Shown here: piece by piece, positions 59,861-64,000 of the stretch
Position numbering within the stretch: the stretch's first letter is position 1
How the letters are laid out: every line of letters starts with the position of its first letter
Assembly: GCF_000499205.1 (NCBI RefSeq)
Contig: NZ_AWUK01000010.1
Span: 62,001 to 126,000 of the forward strand
Source of the DNA: Paenibacillus sp. MAEPY2
Lineage (GTDB): Bacteria; Bacillota; Bacilli; Paenibacillales; Paenibacillaceae
DNA: 64,000 nucleotides
Direction of reading: 5' to 3'
Notes under the pieces: model-generated
Databases searched by the model: none
What the model was told of the DNA's origin: nothing
The model's input: only the letters and a program-made list of their open reading frames with translations
Program-made: the position numbers and the translations under genes

Positions 59861-60733
59861 ATGAAAGTAAGAAAGTCATTATTAGCCGCTCTATTATTAA
59901 GTTCACTTTTTTCAAGTAGTGTATTAGCTAGCCCTAGTTCAACATCAAGTATACAAGATAGCTTGTCTTCAGAAGATATAAAGCCTGAAATCTTTGTGAG
60001 TGAAGAAGAAGCTTCGTATGATGCGTATTTGAGAGAAAATGGTTATCCGGAGAGCGTTATCACATTGCTTATCCCTGAGCAAAAAAAAGAATTAGTTGAT
60101 GATGGAGCTGTTTATGTAACTAGCCAGACAGCTAAAGATAATATCACCGATTCTAAAACTTCAGGTTCAATTAGTCCACAAGCCTTACAAGATACAAATT
60201 TTTCTCATACTCTTGTTGTGAGTCGTATAAGAACAGCAAGCAAAGGGATAGCACAATTTACAGTGAATTATAATTGGAATTGGAAGTATAGCCCAACTTT
60301 TTCTGGTGTTGATAAGTTTGGATTAGCGTGGAACAATAATTATTCGGTAGTAAACAATTCTGCCAAGCACTGGTATAAACTAATTTATTATACCGATAAG
60401 AAAAACACATCAGGAGGAGTCACACAAACAGGTTATGAAACCATCCAGCCTGGAACAGGAATTGGATGGGATGTTAACTTAGTTAGTCGAGGTCTTCAAC
60501 AAGAGCATCAAGGAGCGGCCTCAATGACTCTTCAAGTAGGGCATGATAATAGTGGGAATAAGATTACTAGTTCCATGGTAGGTAATTACTTTCATAAGAG
60601 GCTCGCAGTTACCTCCCCACAATTTACTTTTTCTAAAGAGCCTTCTGTTTCATTAAGTCTTGGCTTTAATTATGACGAAGCCAGACCAACTTCATTTACT
60701 TGGACATGGACACAAACTGACTTTTTAAAATGA
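59861..60733 (+). CDS. Unknown secreted protein
   Basis: 290 residues with a signal peptide (KVRKSLLAALLLSSLFSSSV-LAS, cleavage about residue 24), a Ser-rich stretch, a helical acidic part (EEEASYDAYLRENGYPESVI) and a C-terminal ~170-residue beta-rich domain full of aromatic residues (TVNYNWNWKYSPTFSGVDKF, NNSAKHWYKLIYYTDKKN, SLSLGFNYDEARPTSFTWTW). No cysteines. The aromatic beta pattern suggests a membrane- or glycan-active domain, but I do not recognise a family. GGAGGAAG precedes the ATG. AT-rich compared with neighbours. A small membrane protein gene follows directly. Confidence 0.8.
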   Translation: MKVRKSLLAALLLSSLFSSSVLASPSSTSSIQDSLSSEDIKPEIFVSEEEASYDAYLRENGYPESVITLLIPEQKKELVDDGAVYVTSQTAKDNITDSKTSGSISPQALQDTNFSHTLVVSRIRTASKGIAQFTVNYNWNWKYSPTFSGVDKFGLAWNNNYSVVNNSAKHWYKLIYYTDKKNTSGGVTQTGYETIQPGTGIGWDVNLVSRGLQQEHQGAASMTLQVGHDNSGNKITSSMVGNYFHKRLAVTSPQFTFSKEPSVSLSLGFNYDEARPTSFTWTWTQTDFLK

Positions 60734-60747
60734 GAGGTTTTGAATTT

Positions 60748-60945
60748 ATGACTATTACACCTTTAATTCTTGTAGTTGTTGCTATATTTAGTTATGTATT
60801 TGTGTATTCTTTTTCAAAAGTTATCAACCCGCAAACTTCAAAAAAATATGTAACGTTAGCCAGTATTAGTTTTACAATTCTTGTGGTTATTTTGTTTAGT
60901 GTGTTCTTGGTTTTTTTTAGTGAACTTGCTCAAATAAATAAATAA
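60748..60945 (+). CDS. Small two-helix membrane protein paired with the secreted protein
   Basis: 65 residues with two hydrophobic helices (about 5-24 TPLILVVVAIFSYVFVYSF and 38-60 VTLASISFTILVVILFSVFL) joined by a basic loop (SKVINPQTSKK). The start ATG 60748 follows GAGAGG; an in-frame ATG at 60730 overlaps the stop of the preceding gene (ATGA) and is an alternative implying translational coupling. Cotranscribed with the secreted protein and closed by a strong terminator. Possible immunity or accessory protein (speculative). Confidence 0.65.
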   Translation: MTITPLILVVVAIFSYVFVYSFSKVINPQTSKKYVTLASISFTILVVILFSVFLVFFSELAQINK

Positions 60946-60968
60946 CATGATTATAAAACTGTATTTGG

Positions 60969-61009
60969 CGCGAAAAGGCTTCGGTTTAACTGAAGCCTTT
61001 TCGCGTTTT
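60969..61009 (+). terminator. Strong terminator
   Basis: Perfect 14-bp stem CGCGAAAAGGCTTC/GAAGCCTTTTCGCG with a 9-nt loop and TTTT. Confidence 0.92.
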
Positions 61010-61051
61010 GTTTACTGAATGTAACTCAAAGTCCTTATATCCTGTTTCGTT

Positions 61052-62674
61052 TCATAATCCCTCATTCGCTTCCCGCAACACTTCCGCACCGCCTGAGGCC
61101 ATAAATTCCTCTACGAAATCATCAAATTCGCTCAGTGGTCTCTCGCCTGTAATGAAGGAGATGTAGGCCTTGTTCTTCAGCTTGATCAGCTCTGCTCCGT
61201 TTTTGGCAAGGGAGGGGGTTGCTACCTCAAGCGAGTTGTAAATGCCGTCCTGATCCAGGCCGAGGGTCGAAGCCCATTGCTCTCGCCGACCGTTCTGCTT
61301 TAGGGGCAAGGTCATGCCCAGATTGGCGCCAATGCTGTTCTGATAACTGAACATCTTATCGTACGGAGGCAGAATGACCGTGTCCTGCGGATGCGTCTCA
61401 GTCCAGGTCCAGTGCGTGCCCTTTATCCCGAAGGCCATGGTAGCTGCCTCATTCGGATCAGGGTTGGCGCTAACATCATCCAGAATCCGAAGAATCGTCT
61501 CCAGCTTGCCCGGTTCCTTGATGGCGTCGGCGCCGATAGCCGTGAAGCTCATTAACATATCGTATCCCTTGGAGCCACGTTGTCCATGAGGTCCGGTAAA
61601 AGGTCTGCTGAATACCACCCGAGCCTCCGGGTTCTTGGCGGTCAGCTCTTTCACGTTAAAGGTGGATTGTACCGGAGTCTCTACGACATGGCCGTTCGAA
61701 CCATAACTCCAATCCAGGTAATCACCGTCCTGAATCCAGTGATAATAATTTCCCATCGAGGTCATTCCGATCCTGCCGTTAATAAAGGCGTGGGACAGAT
61801 GTTTATAACCACCTTTATTCTCCCCGGTAATAAACTCGGGATCGATTACACCGTCCTGGTACCATTTGCGCAAATATTGCAGTGCTTCTTTCATTTCGGG
61901 CTGAAGGGCGCCGATGACCTGCTCTCCATCCTTTATGCTGAAGTAGAGTTGATCGGCAAAGACAATCTGACCGAAAGCGCCAAATACTACGTTCATGCCT
62001 TCGCTGGACAGGCCATAGGTATCCTTGATCCCATTGCCGTCCGGATCATCGTTGGTGAAGGCGTATATCACCTTCTCAAAATCAGCCAGCGTTTGCGGAA
62101 CCGGCAGGCCGAGCTTATCCAACCAGTCCTGCCGGAAAACGACTGGGGTGCGATAGATGTTGGTCGGATTAATGACGGGAATACCGTAATAGGTCCCATC
62201 AATCATTCCCGCATTTTCATAAGCAGGTTCATTTTCCCGGATGATCCGCATCAGGTTCGGTGCGTATGTGTTGAGCATATCGACAGGAATCTCGGCCAGT
62301 ACGCCCTGTTGCTGGTACTTCAGCAGATCCTGCGGCTGGCGGATACGGAACAGGTCGGGAATGGCACCCTGGGCCAGCTGCATGTCGAGAAGGGATTCAT
62401 ATTTGCTATTTTCAAGGTTCCATACATCCAGGTCGACGTCAAATTTGTCCTCCACGTACTTGAGCATTTCCGCATCCTCCGGTACCGGAACATTTTGATG
62501 CATCGTCCATGATATGTGGTAGCGTGGAGTGGGAGAAGCCGAATCGGCTTCTTGCTTATCCGTCGTGGTCTTCTGCCCGAGTGGCAGATCGCAGCCGCCA
62601 AGGATACTAATCATACCTACCGGAATCAACACTATGAGAAGCGCGATAACGCGCAGCCATCCCTTTTTTTTCAT
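61052..62674 (-). CDS. Extracellular solute-binding lipoprotein (ABC sugar importer type)
   Basis: 540-residue family-1 solute-binding protein of the LplA-like type common in Paenibacillus. Signal peptide with lipobox ILGGC (Cys about 28); then SWTMHQNVPVPEDAEMLKYV, DMQLAQGAIPDLFRIRQPQD, GTYYGIPVINPTNIYRTPVV, FRQDWLDKLGLPVPQTLADF, NDDPDGNGIKDTYGLSSEG (calcium-like DxDxNG loop), FINGRIGMTSMGNYYHWIQD. GAGGAAGG precedes the ATG. It lies 17 nt after an AraC-type regulator gene, so it belongs to a YesN/LplA-like carbohydrate uptake locus; the permeases are not in the window. Confidence 0.93.
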   Translation of the reverse strand: MKKKGWLRVIALLIVLIPVGMISILGGCDLPLGQKTTTDKQEADSASPTPRYHISWTMHQNVPVPEDAEMLKYVEDKFDVDLDVWNLENSKYESLLDMQLAQGAIPDLFRIRQPQDLLKYQQQGVLAEIPVDMLNTYAPNLMRIIRENEPAYENAGMIDGTYYGIPVINPTNIYRTPVVFRQDWLDKLGLPVPQTLADFEKVIYAFTNDDPDGNGIKDTYGLSSEGMNVVFGAFGQIVFADQLYFSIKDGEQVIGALQPEMKEALQYLRKWYQDGVIDPEFITGENKGGYKHLSHAFINGRIGMTSMGNYYHWIQDGDYLDWSYGSNGHVVETPVQSTFNVKELTAKNPEARVVFSRPFTGPHGQRGSKGYDMLMSFTAIGADAIKEPGKLETILRILDDVSANPDPNEAATMAFGIKGTHWTWTETHPQDTVILPPYDKMFSYQNSIGANLGMTLPLKQNGRREQWASTLGLDQDGIYNSLEVATPSLAKNGAELIKLKNKAYISFITGERPLSEFDDFVEEFMASGGAEVLREANEGL

Positions 62675-62691
62675 CCGCTACCTTCCTCGCC

Positions 62692-64000
62692 CTAAGATCC
62701 GGCTTCCGCGATTTCCGCCGAAGCAGTCTTTCGTAAATAATGGCCTGGCGTACAGCCGTACATTTCCTTGAACCGTTTAATGAAATAGGCAGTAGTTCCG
62801 TAACCGACGGAGCTTGCGACCCGTTCAATGGTCATGTTGTTGTTCTCAATCAGTTCTTTGGCCCGTTCCATCCGCCGGGAGGTGACATAGTCGGTATAGG
62901 TGATGCCAAGTTCCTCTTTAAAAAGCTTGCTCAAATATTTGGGACTGATGAAAACCTGCGCCCCTACGACCTCCAGTGACAGATCTTCGGACAGATGCTC
63001 CTCAATATATTGTTTCGCCATCCCAATGGTGGAGACGGCCCGCTCGCTGTTCCGGTTCTCCGTTTCGGAGATGAACACCGTGACTGACTCCACCAGCCAG
63101 TCGCGATATGCCACGATATTGGCGATACTGATGTACTCATGGTACAGATCGGGATGACCGAGCTGAAGGGGGTGCTTATAACGGACATTTTTCACAACAT
63201 CTGAGTAGACAAATACCGCGTTCGCCAGCATAAAATGGCAATAGTCTGCGGGATACAATCCTTCCCTCATTGTGGAAATGAACTGATCAACGGCTGCAAC
63301 AGCCTCTTCCGGCTGCCTGGCATGAAGCTTGTCCCTGAACTTGGCAAGTATGGCCTGCGGAATTTCATCCATGTTGTGCTCTCGCTGGAGAATACTGCGA
63401 TCCTTCAGAATAAGGAGCTCAGGCAGGAAATACGCGTATTTCATCAACGCTTGTGCCTCGCTGAAGCTTTGATGCACCTCGGCCAGCTCCTGCACCCAGG
63501 AGCCTGACGACAGCTGGATATCGAGCTGGAATTGCTGTCGTGCTTCTGACAATAGAAGATGGGATAGCTTGTTTAGCAGCGGTTCAGACGCTATATCGGT
63601 ACATAGAATAACCGCCAGCTTCTTGTCCGGCAGCTCCTCGGCAATGAGGCGACTTTCCGGCAGAGACAGGGACTCCAGCCCATGAATCAATCGCGATATT
63701 ACGGATGGCAGGTTCTCTGAACTAAGTCCCCTATGGGCTACCTCGGTATTCAGAAGCAAGCAGCAGTATCCATGATATGGCTGTGAAATGCCCAGTGCAG
63801 TCCGTTCCTCTTCCCACTGTTCTCGGCTATAGCCGCCGTGCAGTAGATTCAGTACAGCGTTGTGCTTAATTGCCGGGCTGTTCGCCAGCAGCGTTTCCTC
63901 AAGGCTGCTCACCTTATCGCTCAATTGCATGAAGGCACTGTCGATCAGGCGGTATTCATTCGTAATGTGCTTCGAAGCCGGACCGGATAGGTCCTTAATT
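62692..64000 (-). CDS. AraC-family regulator (partial, 5' end beyond window)
   Basis: The C-terminal ~430 residues of a large AraC regulator; the frame stays open to the window edge, so the start lies outside. The extreme C-terminus is the two-helix-turn-helix AraC domain (about the last 105 residues; YIEEHLSEDLSLEVVGAQVF, ISPKYLSKLFKEELGITYTD, SVGYGTTAYFIKRFKEMYGC, TPGHYLRK). The rest of the visible part (SLEETLLANSPAIKHNAVLN, LLHGGYSREQWEEERTALGI) matches the cytoplasmic linker of membrane-bound AraC regulators with an extracellular sensor. It controls, by position, the solute-binding gene downstream. Confidence 0.9.
   Translation of the reverse strand, partial: IKDLSGPASKHITNEYRLIDSAFMQLSDKVSSLEETLLANSPAIKHNAVLNLLHGGYSREQWEEERTALGISQPYHGYCCLLLNTEVAHRGLSSENLPSVISRLIHGLESLSLPESRLIAEELPDKKLAVILCTDIASEPLLNKLSHLLLSEARQQFQLDIQLSSGSWVQELAEVHQSFSEAQALMKYAYFLPELLILKDRSILQREHNMDEIPQAILAKFRDKLHARQPEEAVAAVDQFISTMREGLYPADYCHFMLANAVFVYSDVVKNVRYKHPLQLGHPDLYHEYISIANIVAYRDWLVESVTVFISETENRNSERAVSTIGMAKQYIEEHLSEDLSLEVVGAQVFISPKYLSKLFKEELGITYTDYVTSRRMERAKELIENNNMTIERVASSVGYGTTAYFIKRFKEMYGCTPGHYLRKTASAEIAEAGS

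Noticed and set aside
1..64000. CRISPR array, rRNA or tRNA genes
   Set aside because: No regularly spaced direct repeats and no tRNA-like cloverleaf or rRNA signature were seen by eye in the window; low-copy features could still be missed.

Overview
The window looks like a chromosome segment of a spore-forming Bacillota, most likely Paenibacillus. The evidence is the tail of a walRK operon (walH, walI, walJ, htrA), a CxxH/CxxC small protein and rlmH in the usual order, an alpha/beta-type spore protein, T-box and AraR regulation, and Gram-positive Shine-Dalgarno sites with many TTG/GTG starts. No species call can be made without a search.

Layout. 1-7357: core wal/htrA/rlmH block, with two copies of a ~150-nt structured repeat. 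7341-24906: accessory DNA that starts at the 3' end of rlmH. The last codons of rlmH plus the following bases recur at 11020-11042 and, more weakly, at 24891-24906, as expected for stacked SCC-type insertions, although no recombinase gene is seen. The first segment (7.36-11.0 kb) holds a secreted protein, a decayed group II intron, a HEAT-like protein and a second, diverged UMP kinase behind an operator, a leader ORF and an attenuator-like hairpin. The second segment (11.0-24.9 kb) is a redox island: TetR with SDR, flavin monooxygenase, ABM monooxygenase, CsaA, two zinc/quinone-type dehydrogenases, an SDR, an old yellow enzyme and three luciferase-like flavin oxidoreductases behind an ArsR regulator.

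25.1-29.5 kb: spore protein, a TetR/MFS efflux pair with matching operators, another TetR, and YceI. 29.7-34.9 kb: three-gene polysaccharide operon (GT2-GtrA, BcsA-like synthase with a PilZ domain, GT-C-like membrane protein), probably c-di-GMP controlled. 35-41 kb: GNAT enzymes (one under a T-box), a MerR/SDR pair with a textbook 19-bp-spacer promoter, a histidine kinase and a secreted LRR protein. 41-46.5 kb: AraR and the araBDA operon with AraR boxes; a third copy of the structured repeat lies between araD and araA. 46.6-49.5 kb: AAC(3)-like acetyltransferase and a 7TM-PAS-GGDEF protein. 49.5-54.9 kb: XRE regulator, TPR-like protein and micro-ORF, a WXG100 toxin with a putative immunity gene and decayed remnants, an amidase and a split sigma factor (SigO/RsoA-like). 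55.4-64 kb: mqo, a large TerD-like protein, an unknown secreted protein with a small membrane partner, and an AraC regulator plus solute-binding lipoprotein running off the right edge.

The strongest candidate for something undescribed is the three-copy repeat. Its stems are kept by compensatory base changes between copies, and each copy sits on the sense strand 36-81 nt ahead of a start codon in two unrelated operons. Next are the rlmH-anchored island and the attenuated pyrH paralog inside it.
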